Below, piece by piece: positions 6,540 to 15,481 of a stretch of 64,000 bases of DNA (within the stretch, counting starts at the first letter, position 1; every line of letters starts with the position of its first letter). The translations under genes and the position numbers were made by a program. The stretch lies in NCBI GenBank assembly GCA_024742285.1, contig JANSYR010000002.1:186001-250000 (forward strand), read 5' to 3'. Under the pieces are notes generated by a model, which was not told where the DNA came from, did not search any database, and saw nothing but the letters and a program-made list of their open reading frames with translations. This DNA comes from a bacterium. Its GTDB lineage: Bacteria > Myxococcota_A > UBA9160 > UBA4427.

Positions 6540-7985
6540 CTAGCTGCGCCAGAAGCGGGGCTGGGCGAGGGCGATCAGCGCGAAGAACTCGAGCCGGCCC
6601 AGCCACATCAAGAGGACCAGGACGAGCTTCTGCCAGCCGGCGAAGAAGGCGAAGTTCCCCGCAGGCCCGACGTCGCCGAGTCCGGGCCCGATGTTCGACA
6701 GGGCGGCGAGCGCCGCGGTCGAGGCGTTGACGAGGCCCGTTCCTCCGAAGGACAGGAGGAGCGCGCCGATCGCCCAGCCGGAGACCCACAGGAGCAGCAG
6801 GGCGACGACGCCGCGAACCGCTCCCTCCGGAACGATCTGAGCGCCGACGGCGACCGGGACGACGGCGTTGGGGCTGAAGGTCACTCGGATCTCACGGATC
6901 GCGAAGCGCGCTGCGACCAGCAGGCGTATGACCTTCGCGCCCCCGGCCGTCGAGCCTGCGCAGCCACCGCCGAACATGAGCGCGACGAGGATCGCCTGCG
7001 TGCTGCTCGGCCAGGTCGTGAAGTCGGCGGTGCCGAAGCCGGTCGAGGTCAGCACCGAGACGACGGAGAAGGCGACGTCGAGGGCCGCCTGTCCGGCCCC
7101 GAGGTCGGGGCTCGCCCCGAGTCGGACGAAGAGGATCGTCGCCGTCGCCCCGACGGCGAGGGTCAGGTAGGTCTGCAGCTCGGCGTCGCGCAGGACCTCC
7201 CGACCACGCTGCGTCAGCCCGCGGAGGTAGAGCGAGAAGTTCACACCCGCCATCAGCATGAAGACCAGCGTCACGATCTGGAAGCGGGCGTCGAAGTGGC
7301 CGGCCGAATCCGCGTAGGGAGAGAACCCGCCGGTCGAGACCGTCGCGAAGGTGTGCGTGAGGCTGTCGTAGACGCTCGCCCCGAGCAGGAGCATGACGAC
7401 CACCTGGGCGCCGCTGAGCGCGAGATAGATCCGGAACGCCGAGCGCGCCGCGTCCTTGACCCGCGCGTGCAGGATCTCGGCCTTCGGGCCGGGCACTTCG
7501 AGCTTGAGCAGGAAGCGCGCGCCGGGGCCGAGCTCCGAGAGCAGGGCGACGAGCAGAACGACGATGCCGATGCCGCCCAGCCACTGCGTCATGCTCCGCC
7601 AGAAGGCGATCGAAGGCGTCAGGACCTCGACGTCCGGGAGGATCGAGGCGCCGGTCGTGGTGAAGCCCGAGGCCGACTCGAAGAGCGCGTCGATCCAGCC
7701 CGGGATCGCCCCGCTGACGACGTACGGGACGGCACCGAGCACGCACGCCACCAGCCACGCGCCGACGACGACCAGGATCCCGTCTCGTCGGTAGAGCTCG
7801 CCATCGTCGCGCCCGTAGAGGCGGCAGGCGAGCGCGCACAGGGCGCTCGCCCCCGCGCCGGCCGCGAGACCGCCCGCGGCCGCGCGGTCGCGGGTCGCGA
7901 GGGCGCCGATCAGCGGTAGCAGCTGCGCGACCGCCAGGACGCCGATCACGATCCCCAGCAGCCGGATCACGCGGCGCGGGTTCAC
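6540..7985 (-). CDS. trkH: Trk-type potassium uptake protein TrkH
   Basis: A 481-residue polytopic inner-membrane protein, the K+-conducting subunit of the Trk system. The four selectivity-filter regions are recognisable: 'ESASGFTTTGAS', 'FATVSTGGFS', 'VLTSTGFGTADF' and 'LSNIGPGLGDVGP'; 'QWLGGIGIVV' and 'GGCAGSTAGGAKVIR' are typical TrkH/KtrB blocks. Length is normal for the family. Its start overlaps the trkA stop by 4 bp (ATGA at 7982-7985), so trkA-trkH form an operon with the regulatory subunit first. Confidence 0.95.
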   Translation of the reverse strand: MNPRRVIRLLGIVIGVLAVAQLLPLIGALATRDRAAAGGLAAGAGASALCALACRLYGRDDGELYRRDGILVVVGAWLVACVLGAVPYVVSGAIPGWIDALFESASGFTTTGASILPDVEVLTPSIAFWRSMTQWLGGIGIVVLLVALLSELGPGARFLLKLEVPGPKAEILHARVKDAARSAFRIYLALSGAQVVVMLLLGASVYDSLTHTFATVSTGGFSPYADSAGHFDARFQIVTLVFMLMAGVNFSLYLRGLTQRGREVLRDAELQTYLTLAVGATATILFVRLGASPDLGAGQAALDVAFSVVSVLTSTGFGTADFTTWPSSTQAILVALMFGGGCAGSTAGGAKVIRLLVAARFAIREIRVTFSPNAVVPVAVGAQIVPEGAVRGVVALLLLWVSGWAIGALLLSFGGTGLVNASTAALAALSNIGPGLGDVGPAGNFAFFAGWQKLVLVLLMWLGRLEFFALIALAQPRFWRS

Positions 7986-9343
7986 GGCGCCTCTTCCGGT
8001 CCGGGAAAGAGGAGGGGGACGATGTCCGCAGCGCCCTCCGCGACGAAGAGCAGGACCTCGTCGCCTTCACGCAGGACGTGGTGCCCTCGCGGAATGGTGG
8101 GCCGACCGTTGCGCATGACCGCGGCGATCAGCAGGCCCTTCGGAATCTCGACGTCGACGAGGGCACAGTCGACGACGGGGCTCTGCGCGAAGACCGCGCG
8201 CCGAGAGAACGTCGCCTGCTCGTTCTCCAGGGAAACCACGTGCGGCTCGTAGTTCGTCTCGATGTACGTCTGGATGCGCTCGGCGGCGATCCGGCGCGGG
8301 GAGACGACGTTCATGCTGTCGAAGCGCCGGACGAGTGCGGAGACCTCGGTGCGCTGGACCAGCGCCGTGACGGCCTGGACGCCGAGGTCCTGGGCGAGCA
8401 GGCAGGCCATCACGTTGGCTTCGTCGTTGCCGGTGAGGGCGATGAAGGCCGACGCGTCGGCCACGCCCTCGGCGGCGAGGAGGGACGGGTCGGTCGCGTC
8501 GCCGTGGATGACCTCGCAGCGGGTGAACCGCGCGGCGAGTCGTTCGGCCGTCGCGCGATCCTTCTCGATGACCCGGATGCGCTCGGCGCGGTGGGCGAAG
8601 CCGCGCAGGGTGTCGGTTGCGGTGGTGCCTCCGCCGGCGATCACCACGAGTCCCCGGCGCGGCGGGCTGCCACTCACGGCGCGCTCGACCCGGTCGATCG
8701 ACTCCGGCGTCGCGATCACCAGGACCTCGTCCCCCACCTCGGCCTGGACGACGCCGGTCGGGACCGTCAGTCCCTGCTTCGAGATCAGGGCGAGGACGAG
8801 CGAATCCTCTGGGAGGCGGGCGGCGGAGATGGGCTGGCGGGCCAGGATCGAGTTCGATCCGACCGTCGTCCTGCGGACCTCGAACGCTCCCTCGACGACG
8901 TACTCGACCTCGAGCGTGTTGTACCCGAGAACGTGATTCAGGACCTGCGTCGTCGTGAGGAGCTGGGTCGAGAGGAGGAGGTCCGCGGAGAAGGCGCGTT
9001 CATAGACTCGGCCGTATCGCGTGATGTCCTCCGACGTCCTGACGCGAACGACGGCCCGCGGAGCGCCCAGGGTCTTCGCGAGCAGGGCAGCCGCGAGGTT
9101 CGCCTCGTCGGACGAGCTGACGGCGATGAAGAGGTCGCATTCCTCCACCCGGGCCCGCTCGAGCGTCGGGATGTGACTGCCGTTGCCGAGGACGAACTGG
9201 ACGTCGAGCTGGTCTTCGACGACCGACACCTTGCCGAGATCTTCGTCGATGACGGTGACGCGATGGCCCTGGACGGAGAGCTGGCTCGCCAGGTAGCGAC
9301 CGACTTCCCCCGCGCCGAGAATGACGAAGCGGCGTGTTTCCAT
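7982..9343 (-). CDS. trkA: Trk system potassium uptake protein TrkA
   Basis: A 453-residue cytoplasmic regulatory subunit of the Trk K+ transporter. It has the duplicated architecture of the family: RCK_N nucleotide-binding domain (GAGEVGRYLA near residue 10), RCK_C (about 140-220), a second RCK_N (VIAGGGTTATDTL near 235) and a second RCK_C at the end. It binds NAD(H) or ATP and gates TrkH. It is first in the trkA-trkH operon and reads away from the DUF2238 gene region. ATG 9343 gives the expected N-terminus METRRFVILGAG. Confidence 0.95.
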   Translation of the reverse strand: METRRFVILGAGEVGRYLASQLSVQGHRVTVIDEDLGKVSVVEDQLDVQFVLGNGSHIPTLERARVEECDLFIAVSSSDEANLAAALLAKTLGAPRAVVRVRTSEDITRYGRVYERAFSADLLLSTQLLTTTQVLNHVLGYNTLEVEYVVEGAFEVRRTTVGSNSILARQPISAARLPEDSLVLALISKQGLTVPTGVVQAEVGDEVLVIATPESIDRVERAVSGSPPRRGLVVIAGGGTTATDTLRGFAHRAERIRVIEKDRATAERLAARFTRCEVIHGDATDPSLLAAEGVADASAFIALTGNDEANVMACLLAQDLGVQAVTALVQRTEVSALVRRFDSMNVVSPRRIAAERIQTYIETNYEPHVVSLENEQATFSRRAVFAQSPVVDCALVDVEIPKGLLIAAVMRNGRPTIPRGHHVLREGDEVLLFVAEGAADIVPLLFPGPEEAP

Positions 9344-9496
9344 AGAGGTCGTGGAGCATACCGATTGATCGGTCGGTCCGTTGGGGTCCTGGACCTCGCG
9401 CTTCGGCAGGTCGTCGGCCTGCTGCTGTGCGGCGCCATCGGTGGCTCCTTCCGCTCGTCTTCGCCGGCACCCTCGTACGCCGGCTCCCGAGCGTCT

Positions 9497-10180
9497 TCAT
9501 GCGCGGGGAACCGACGCTCGCCAGCCGATCGCGAGCGCCGCCCCGGTTGCGCCGAGGGCGTTGTAGACGAGGTCCCAGCCGGTGTTCTCGTAGCCGCCCA
9601 CGTTCGTGTCCATGAAACGGGTGGCGGTGAACTCGACCACCTCGTTCAGGGCGCCGAGTCCCATTCCGGCGATTGCGACGAGGATGAGCAGTCCCGGCGT
9701 CGGGCGAAGCGGAGGTCGCGGCTCGGAATCCGACGTTCCGGTCGCGGGTGCGACGGCGCCGCAGAGTCCCTGCCAACACAGCCAGGTCGCGACCGCGAAG
9801 CCGTAGGCGTGGGTCAGCTGGTCGTATTTGAGCCATCCGCGCGCGCTGCCCTCTGCGCCAGGAAGGATCCAGAGGCTGTAGAGCACCTGCTGTCCGCCGT
9901 CGGTCGGCCAGCCCCCCGGAACAGGGACGAGTCCGCCGGCCATGTGCATCGCGCCCCAGATGGAGAGGCTCCAGATCAGTCCCGCGCTCAGACCGACGCG
10001 GGCCTGCACGACGAGTACGATCGCGATCAACGCGACCATCACCGCGATATAGAAGACGAACTCGGTGTTCCGAAGCCACACGGCGGCGCAGGTCGCCGCG
10101 AGCAGGTAGCCCAACGTGAAGAGGGCCACCGGTCGCAGAGCGGGCGGCACGAGCCGTGCGAGGGGGCCGGACGACGCCAT
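9497..10180 (-). CDS. DUF2238/YjdF-like inner-membrane protein
   Basis: A 227-residue membrane protein with about six hydrophobic segments. 'KYDQLTHAYGFAVAT' (around 115-130) and 'GLGALNEVVEFTATRF', then 'NVGGYENTGWDLVYNALGA' near the C-terminus, match the DUF2238 family (E. coli YjdF). The conserved Asp, His, Asn and Glu residues in the membrane suggest a binding site, but the function is unknown. It lies 153 bp upstream of trkA on the same strand. Confidence 0.75.
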   Translation of the reverse strand: MASSGPLARLVPPALRPVALFTLGYLLAATCAAVWLRNTEFVFYIAVMVALIAIVLVVQARVGLSAGLIWSLSIWGAMHMAGGLVPVPGGWPTDGGQQVLYSLWILPGAEGSARGWLKYDQLTHAYGFAVATWLCWQGLCGAVAPATGTSDSEPRPPLRPTPGLLILVAIAGMGLGALNEVVEFTATRFMDTNVGGYENTGWDLVYNALGATGAALAIGWRASVPRA

Positions 10181-10206
10181 CGATGCGGACGCTGGCGGGC
10201 GGCCCG

Positions 10207-11433
10207 CTAGCCGCGCGCCTTCGCCATGTCCCGCATGTTCGAGACCTGTCCGGCCTCGTCCCCCAGGAGCACGTCGTTGTAGTGGCGGTCGCCGCGGTGG
10301 TTCCGGCCGTCCACGCGTCCGTAGCCCATGATCACGCAGCTACGGAACGGGCCTTCGGTTCCGGTCGGCGGCGGCGCCACGTGGAGGCCGTCGCCGTAGT
10401 GGAAGGTCACGTCGCCCGGCTGCGCGGGCGGGCCGACGCCGTGGGGCGCGCTTTCGTCGTCGCCTTCGACGAAGGGGAATGAAGACTGCCACGAGCCGGG
10501 CAGGAAGCGGATCTGGCCGGCCTCTGGCGTGTTGGGGCCGAGGAAGACGCTGAGCACCGCCGTCGGGCACATGCTCGCGTGGCCGCCCATGCCGCAGTCG
10601 CGGTGCCACGGGAGATCGCCCAGGCCCTCGGCGACGCCGGGCTGCTTCCAGAGGAGCGCGAGCCCGTCCTTGTCTTCCGGCCCCTGCTTGTGCTCCATCG
10701 GGACCTCCGTGAGGGCCGCGACCTTCTCGAGGCGCGGGTCCCCGTGGAGCGAACGCATCCTGGGCTCCTTGCCCGGCCGGAGCACGCGGCAGAGCACCGA
10801 CTCGCCGGCTTCGTTCTTGCCCCACCAGGACTCCTGGTCGCCCTCGGTCGCGGCGGCGCGCAGGCGCTCGCTCTCCTCGCGGAGCTCGGCGACTTCTTCG
10901 GGCGCGAGCACGTTGCGGACCCAGAGGTAGCCGACGACGCGCAGGAACTCGGCCATCTCCTCCGGGTCGTCGTCGAGCTCGAATCCGCGCGTGGGATCGA
11001 GCAGGCGACCCTTCGTGTCGCGGAGCTCGACGGCGTCCGGATCGTAGACCGGGCGGTCGCGGAACATCCAACGGAAGGCGGGCTCCCACTGGAGCAGGTC
11101 CATCAGATCGCCACGAACCGGCGTCACGCGGTCGCCGTACACGAGGCCGGCGGACGATTCGAGGTCCTCGGTCAGCTGGGCGAAGGACGCGCGCGGAAGC
11201 TCGACGACGGTCTCGGCGCGCGCGTCGCCGGCTTCGACTTCGATCGTCCCGCGCCTCGCGTCGGGTAGGTAGGTGCATGCGAGGCCCGACTCGCGCTCGC
11301 GGATCGCAAAGGGGCGGAGCGTCCGCGCGTACGACCCGGGCAGGCGGGAGTCACGACGGGCGAGCGCGGTCGCGAGCGCCTCCCGGTGGTAGTCGGCAAA
11401 GGATAGGTCTTCGATCGGGGTCGGAGCGGCCAT
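10207..11433 (-). CDS. Phytanoyl-CoA dioxygenase (PhyH) family protein
   Basis: A 408-residue cytoplasmic protein. The PhyH-type Fe(II)/2-oxoglutarate oxygenase domain fills about residues 180-400. The facial triad is visible as H and D in 'LPWHRDCGMGGH' and the distal H in 'HYGDGLHVAPPPT', with the 2-oxoglutarate-binding Arg in the following 'GPFRSCVIMGYGR'. The first 170 residues are a less conserved extension. It probably hydroxylates a lipid-like or small organic substrate. It is 26 bp upstream of the DUF2238 gene on the same strand. An equivalent function cannot be named. Confidence 0.8.
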   Translation of the reverse strand: MAAPTPIEDLSFADYHREALATALARRDSRLPGSYARTLRPFAIRERESGLACTYLPDARRGTIEVEAGDARAETVVELPRASFAQLTEDLESSAGLVYGDRVTPVRGDLMDLLQWEPAFRWMFRDRPVYDPDAVELRDTKGRLLDPTRGFELDDDPEEMAEFLRVVGYLWVRNVLAPEEVAELREESERLRAAATEGDQESWWGKNEAGESVLCRVLRPGKEPRMRSLHGDPRLEKVAALTEVPMEHKQGPEDKDGLALLWKQPGVAEGLGDLPWHRDCGMGGHASMCPTAVLSVFLGPNTPEAGQIRFLPGSWQSSFPFVEGDDESAPHGVGPPAQPGDVTFHYGDGLHVAPPPTGTEGPFRSCVIMGYGRVDGRNHRGDRHYNDVLLGDEAGQVSNMRDMAKARG

Positions 11434-11580
11434 GCGATCTCCTTCTCGCTACGCCTTAGAGCCTAGCCCGTCGCCGATCGTCGCAAGCGGGCCGGGCGGG
11501 CGTGGCGATCCCTCGATCCACGAAGTCGGCGAAGCGCTCGATCGAACGCGTTAGACTCCTGCGTGGGGGGCTGCCGCCAC

Positions 11581-12189
11581 TTGATCGATTTCGTCTCCAC
11601 CTTCGTGAGCTTCTTCGCGGTCATCGACCCGATCGGGACGCTCCCCGTCTTCGTCGCGGTGACGCGCAGCCACGACGAGGCCACACGCCGCCGGATGGCG
11701 ATCGTGGCGACCGCCGTGGCGGCGGCGATCCTGGTCTTCTTCGTGATCGCCGGCGAATTCATCCTGTCGGCGATGAGCGTGCCGCTCGCGGCGTTCAAGG
11801 TGGCCGGCGGGATCGTGCTCTTCCTCTTCGCGCTCACGATGATCTTCGGGGAGAGCAAGCCCGAGGAGGAGCTGCGTCTCGTCGAGTCGGCGGACGAAGG
11901 CGCGATCTACCCGCTCGCCGTGCCGTCGATCGCGGGGCCGGGGTCGATGTTGGCGGCGGTCCTGCTGACCGAGAATGCACGCTTCGGGTTCGTCGAGCAG
12001 GCGCTGACGACGGGGGTGATGCTCTTCGTCCTGGGCCTGACCTTCGTGTTGATGCTCTCGGCCGGCTGGATCCAGCGCAGGATCGGCCAGAGCGGCGCGA
12101 GCGTGGTCAGCCGGGTGATGGGCCTGATCCTCGCGTCGGTGTCGGTCGAAGCCGTCCTGAGTGGGATCAAGGCCTACTTCGGTCTCTGA
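11581..12189 (+). CDS. MarC/UPF0056 family membrane protein
   Basis: A 202-residue protein with six membrane segments, matching the MarC family: 'FFAVIDPIGTLPVFVAVT' at the N-terminus, 'PLAVPSIAGPGSM' in the middle and 'GLILASVSVEAVLSGIKAYFG' at the end. The role is unresolved (once linked to multidrug resistance, later disputed). Family members start directly at the first helix, so TTG 11581 with a G-rich stretch about 9 bp upstream is preferred; a GTG at 11563 in the same frame would add six residues. It is divergent from the PhyH gene and convergent with the lipoprotein gene after it. Confidence 0.85.
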   Translation: MIDFVSTFVSFFAVIDPIGTLPVFVAVTRSHDEATRRRMAIVATAVAAAILVFFVIAGEFILSAMSVPLAAFKVAGGIVLFLFALTMIFGESKPEEELRLVESADEGAIYPLAVPSIAGPGSMLAAVLLTENARFGFVEQALTTGVMLFVLGLTFVLMLSAGWIQRRIGQSGASVVSRVMGLILASVSVEAVLSGIKAYFGL

Positions 12190-12210
12190 GTCGGCGTCGC
12201 AGCCGTCGGA

Positions 12211-12945
12211 TCAGTCGTCGTCCTCGTCCCATGGCGATCGCTGCTGGAGCCCGAGCTCCTCCCCGAACTGGTAGTCCGAGACGCGCAGCCGGCAGCGCTC
12301 GCCGCGCCGCGGCATCTCCGAGCCCTGCTCCTGGAGTGTCGGCTCGAGCCGGGCCTTCACGTCGGGATCGTCGAGGCGCAGGTCGCCGACGACGCCCGTC
12401 GGCTCGGCCCAGGCGTCGAGGCCCGTCTGGAGGACTTCGACGAGGAGGTCACAGCGGTACTGCCAGGAGTCGAGGTCGTCGTGGCGCATCTGTTCGCTGA
12501 AGAGGAAGCGGTGGATCGCAGCGAGATGGTCGCCGAAGTCCCGATCGCATCGCTCGGAGCGACTGCCCGAGTCGAGCATGCAGATGTCGTGGTTGCGGCA
12601 GGCGAGGTCGACGGTGTCGATCGGGCGGATCCGGTAGAGGTCGAGGACCCGCGCGCGGCGTTCCTTCGCCGGGATCGAGCGGTAGTCCTTCGCCCAGCCG
12701 CCGCTGGCGATCTTGATCCGCGGATAGTCGCGGCCGCAGAAGCAGCCGTACCGGAAGTCCCTTCCGAGCGTCGTCGTCGCGAGGGCCGGACGCGCGCAGG
12801 GCCGGGCGCTCTCGATCGCCGATTGGATCGCCGCATTCAGCGGCGGGAAGGCTTCGGGATCGGGCCGGTAGGTGGCCGACGCACAGGCGAGGCCGGTCGT
12901 CGCCAGCAGAAAGAGCAGGGCCGCGAAGGCTCGCGGGTTCGTCAT
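12211..12945 (-). CDS. Exported phospholipase A2-like protein
   Basis: A 244-residue exported protein with an N-terminal hydrophobic signal ending in a weak lipobox (TGLAC, Cys21). Residues 67-71 (YGCFCG) resemble the calcium-binding loop of secreted phospholipase A2, and residues 113-122 (DLACRNHDIC) match the catalytic helix with His119-Asp120. Further cysteines could form disulfides. The expected reaction is Ca2+-dependent cleavage of the sn-2 ester of phospholipids in the envelope or outside the cell. The C-terminal 80 residues are family-unspecific. It is divergent from the zinc-ribbon SDR gene. Confidence 0.65.
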   Translation of the reverse strand: MTNPRAFAALLFLLATTGLACASATYRPDPEAFPPLNAAIQSAIESARPCARPALATTTLGRDFRYGCFCGRDYPRIKIASGGWAKDYRSIPAKERRARVLDLYRIRPIDTVDLACRNHDICMLDSGSRSERCDRDFGDHLAAIHRFLFSEQMRHDDLDSWQYRCDLLVEVLQTGLDAWAEPTGVVGDLRLDDPDVKARLEPTLQEQGSEMPRRGERCRLRVSDYQFGEELGLQQRSPWDEDDD

Positions 12946-13086
12946 CGTATCGCTCCGGGTGCGCGGGAGACGCGCCCGTTGCGGGGGGCGGTCGGAATGT
13001 AGTCGCGCTCGGCTTCCGCGTCAGGCGCACGGCCGGTTTCGGACCGGTCAGGCGGGGCAGGGCGCGTGGGGTACGCTCCGCCGCCG

Positions 13087-14583
13087 ATGGCTTCCGATGA
13101 ATCCGAGACGCCGGGCGCCGACGCCCTGGTCGAGCTGCTCGAGGCGCTCGTCGACGATCCCGAGGCCCTTCAGGACCTGCCCGCCGAGCTCCACGAGCGA
13201 CTGCGGATCGCCGCCGGCCGATTGGCCCTTCCGGATCGTCTGGAGCGCCGAAGATTCGCACGGACGCGCCGCGGCCTCCGTCGACGCGAGCGGCGGGAGC
13301 GCGACGACTCGGCTCTCGAGGCGACGTCCAATCGCGCGAAGAAGCGGGCTCTGGCGTTCCCGGTACCGCCGAAGGAGGCCGGGATCGACGACGAGGCGCG
13401 GCGACTGCTCGAGCATCAGGCGCGCGAACGGACGAAGGACGCGTCGCGCGGACGGCTCGACGAGCCGCGGGACTGCTACGTCTGCAAGGCGCCCTTCGTC
13501 GACGTCCATCACCACTACGACTCGATGTGCCCGGCGTGCGCGTCGCTCAACTGGACGAAACGGAGTCAGACGGCGGATCTTTCGGGACGGGTCGCGCTCG
13601 TGACCGGCGCCCGGGTGAAGATCGGCTTCGAGATCGCGGCCATGCTGCTGCGAGCGGGGGCGAGGGTGATCGCGACGACGCGCTTCCCGGTCGATGCGGC
13701 GGAGCGCTTCGCCCGGGAGCCGGACTTCGACGTCTGGGGCGAGCGGCTCTCGCTGGCGGCGCTCGATCTCCGGAACACGCCCGCCGTGGAGGCCTTCTGT
13801 ACCGAGCAGCTCGCGCGGGAGACCCGGCTCGACTTCCTGATCCACAACGCGTGTCAGACCGTGCGCCGTCCTCCGGCCTACTACGAAGCGATGGTGGCCG
13901 CGCAGGACCCCGGCCGGCTCGACGGCGGCGCGGCCCGACTGCTCGGCACGGGGGCGGCTCGTGCGCTCGTCGCCCGTGACCCGGCGAGAGACGTCTCGAG
14001 GCTCTCGGTCGTCGACCTGCTGGGCGAGGCGGACCTCGCGCCGCTCTTCCCGGCGGGCGTCCATGACGGCGAGGGGCAGCCCCTGGACTTGCGCGAGAAG
14101 AACTCCTGGCGAATGGACCTCCACGAGGTCTCGAGCGTCGAGTTGATCGAGGTCCAGCTCGTGAACGCGATCGCGCCCTTCGTGCTGAACGCGAAGCTCA
14201 AGCCCCTGATGCTCGCCGTGCCGACCCCGGACAAACACATCGTCCACGTCTCGGCGATGGAGGGGCAGTTCTACCGGACCTTCAAGACGACCCGTCACCC
14301 CCACACGAACATGGCGAAGGCCGCGCTCAACATGATGACCCGGACCTCCGCGGCGGACTTCGCGAAGGACGGGATCCACATGAACAGCGTCGATACCGGC
14401 TGGGTCACCGACGAGGATCCCTTCGCGAAGACCGTCGAGAAAGAAGAGGCCCAGCGCTTCGCGCCGCCGCTGGACTCGGTGGACGGCGCCGCGCGGGTGC
14501 TCGACCCGATCTTCACGGGGTTCCTGACCGGGGAGCACTGCTGGGGGCAGTTCCTGAAGGACTACCGGCCGACGCGCTGGTAG
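13087..14583 (+). CDS. SDR-family protein with N-terminal zinc ribbon, catalytic Tyr replaced
   Basis: A 498-residue protein. Residues 1-130 are charged and helical. A CYVC...HHHYDSMCPAC zinc-ribbon-like motif follows near residues 136-160, then a Rossmann SDR domain ('VALVTGARVKIGFEIA', 'LDFLIHNACQT'). The Ser position is kept in 'HVSAMEG', but where YxxxK is expected the sequence reads TNMAK, so the catalytic Tyr is absent. Cofactor binding is likely; dehydrogenase chemistry is doubtful. A 60-residue insertion lies between the NAG-like motif and the Ser motif. ATG 13087 was chosen over GTG 13066 as the first ATG. It converges on the phosphoesterase gene. Confidence 0.75.
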   Translation: MASDESETPGADALVELLEALVDDPEALQDLPAELHERLRIAAGRLALPDRLERRRFARTRRGLRRRERRERDDSALEATSNRAKKRALAFPVPPKEAGIDDEARRLLEHQARERTKDASRGRLDEPRDCYVCKAPFVDVHHHYDSMCPACASLNWTKRSQTADLSGRVALVTGARVKIGFEIAAMLLRAGARVIATTRFPVDAAERFAREPDFDVWGERLSLAALDLRNTPAVEAFCTEQLARETRLDFLIHNACQTVRRPPAYYEAMVAAQDPGRLDGGAARLLGTGAARALVARDPARDVSRLSVVDLLGEADLAPLFPAGVHDGEGQPLDLREKNSWRMDLHEVSSVELIEVQLVNAIAPFVLNAKLKPLMLAVPTPDKHIVHVSAMEGQFYRTFKTTRHPHTNMAKAALNMMTRTSAADFAKDGIHMNSVDTGWVTDEDPFAKTVEKEEAQRFAPPLDSVDGAARVLDPIFTGFLTGEHCWGQFLKDYRPTRW

Positions 14584-14599
14584 CCGCGACGAGTCCGCT

Positions 14600-15481
14600 T
14601 CACGGCGGAAACGAGTACCCCGCCAGCGGATCCCCCGCGTCCTCCTCCGGGACGGGCAGGATCTGCCGCAGATGGTCCTCGAGCTGCCATCCGAATCGCT
14701 CCCGCCGCGCGTCCCACTGATCCGGATAGCCGAGGGACACCTCCTCGAAGCGGACGCCGTCCTTGTAGCGGGTGCACGGGATGTGGAGGTGGCCCGAGAT
14801 GACGGTCCGCGCGTTGAAGCGGAGGTGCCAGTCTTCGGTCTTGCGCGTGCCGCACCAGACCATGAAGCGCGGGATGCGGGGCAGGATCGCGTGCTCCTGG
14901 AGGAGCGGGAAGTGGGCGATCAGGACGAGGGGATGGTCGTGCTCGGCGACGGCGGCTTCGAGGCGTCGCTCGCTCTCCTTCACCCGGGCGGTGCACCAGT
15001 CGGCGACGTTCCGATAGGGATCGCACTTCAGCATCGCCTCGTCGGTACACAGGATGTTCTTCTCGCGCGCCCACGAGACGGCCTTCTCGACGGGGACCTC
15101 GTCCGGGCGGAAGCTGTAGTCGTAGAGCGCGAAGAGCGGCGCCAGGACGTGGGGGCCGCCTTCGCCGGCCCAGACGGGGAAGGGGTCTTCCGGGCAGAGC
15201 ACGTCGTTCCGGCGACACAGGTCGACGAGCGCCTGGTAGCGCGCGACCCCGCGAAGGCCGCTCTTGCGGGGCACCGTCCAGAGCTCGTGATTGCCGGGCA
15301 CCCAGATCAGCTGCGCGAACTTCTCGCTCAGCAGGCGGAAGCCGAGCTCGACCTGCTCGAGGCTGTCGCCCACGTCCCCGCAGAGGATCAGCCAGTCGTC
15401 GGGGCGCGGGGCGAGCTCGCCGATCGCGAGAAGATTCTGGCGGTAGCCCACGTGGATGTCGCTGATGGCCCAGAGCTTCAT
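14600..15481 (-). CDS. Calcineurin-like metallophosphoesterase
   Basis: A 293-residue cytoplasmic protein with all five metal-binding blocks of the calcineurin-type fold: 'SDIHVG' at residues 7-12, 'CGDVGDS' near 35, 'GNHELW' near 64, 'HFPLL' near 190 and 'SGHLHIP' near 230. It should hydrolyse a phosphomono- or diester; the substrate is unknown. Its ATG overlaps the stop of the sulfotransferase gene (ATGA at 15478-15481), so they form a coupled pair with the sulfotransferase first. That pairing suggests a shared sulfated or phosphorylated substrate, for example degradation of a PAPS by-product, but this is inference. Confidence 0.85.
   Translation of the reverse strand: MKLWAISDIHVGYRQNLLAIGELAPRPDDWLILCGDVGDSLEQVELGFRLLSEKFAQLIWVPGNHELWTVPRKSGLRGVARYQALVDLCRRNDVLCPEDPFPVWAGEGGPHVLAPLFALYDYSFRPDEVPVEKAVSWAREKNILCTDEAMLKCDPYRNVADWCTARVKESERRLEAAVAEHDHPLVLIAHFPLLQEHAILPRIPRFMVWCGTRKTEDWHLRFNARTVISGHLHIPCTRYKDGVRFEEVSLGYPDQWDARRERFGWQLEDHLRQILPVPEEDAGDPLAGYSFPP

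Noticed and set aside
8078-10210. Plus-strand open frame of 710 codons
   Set aside because: It runs antisense to trkA and the DUF2238 gene; no domain is seen.
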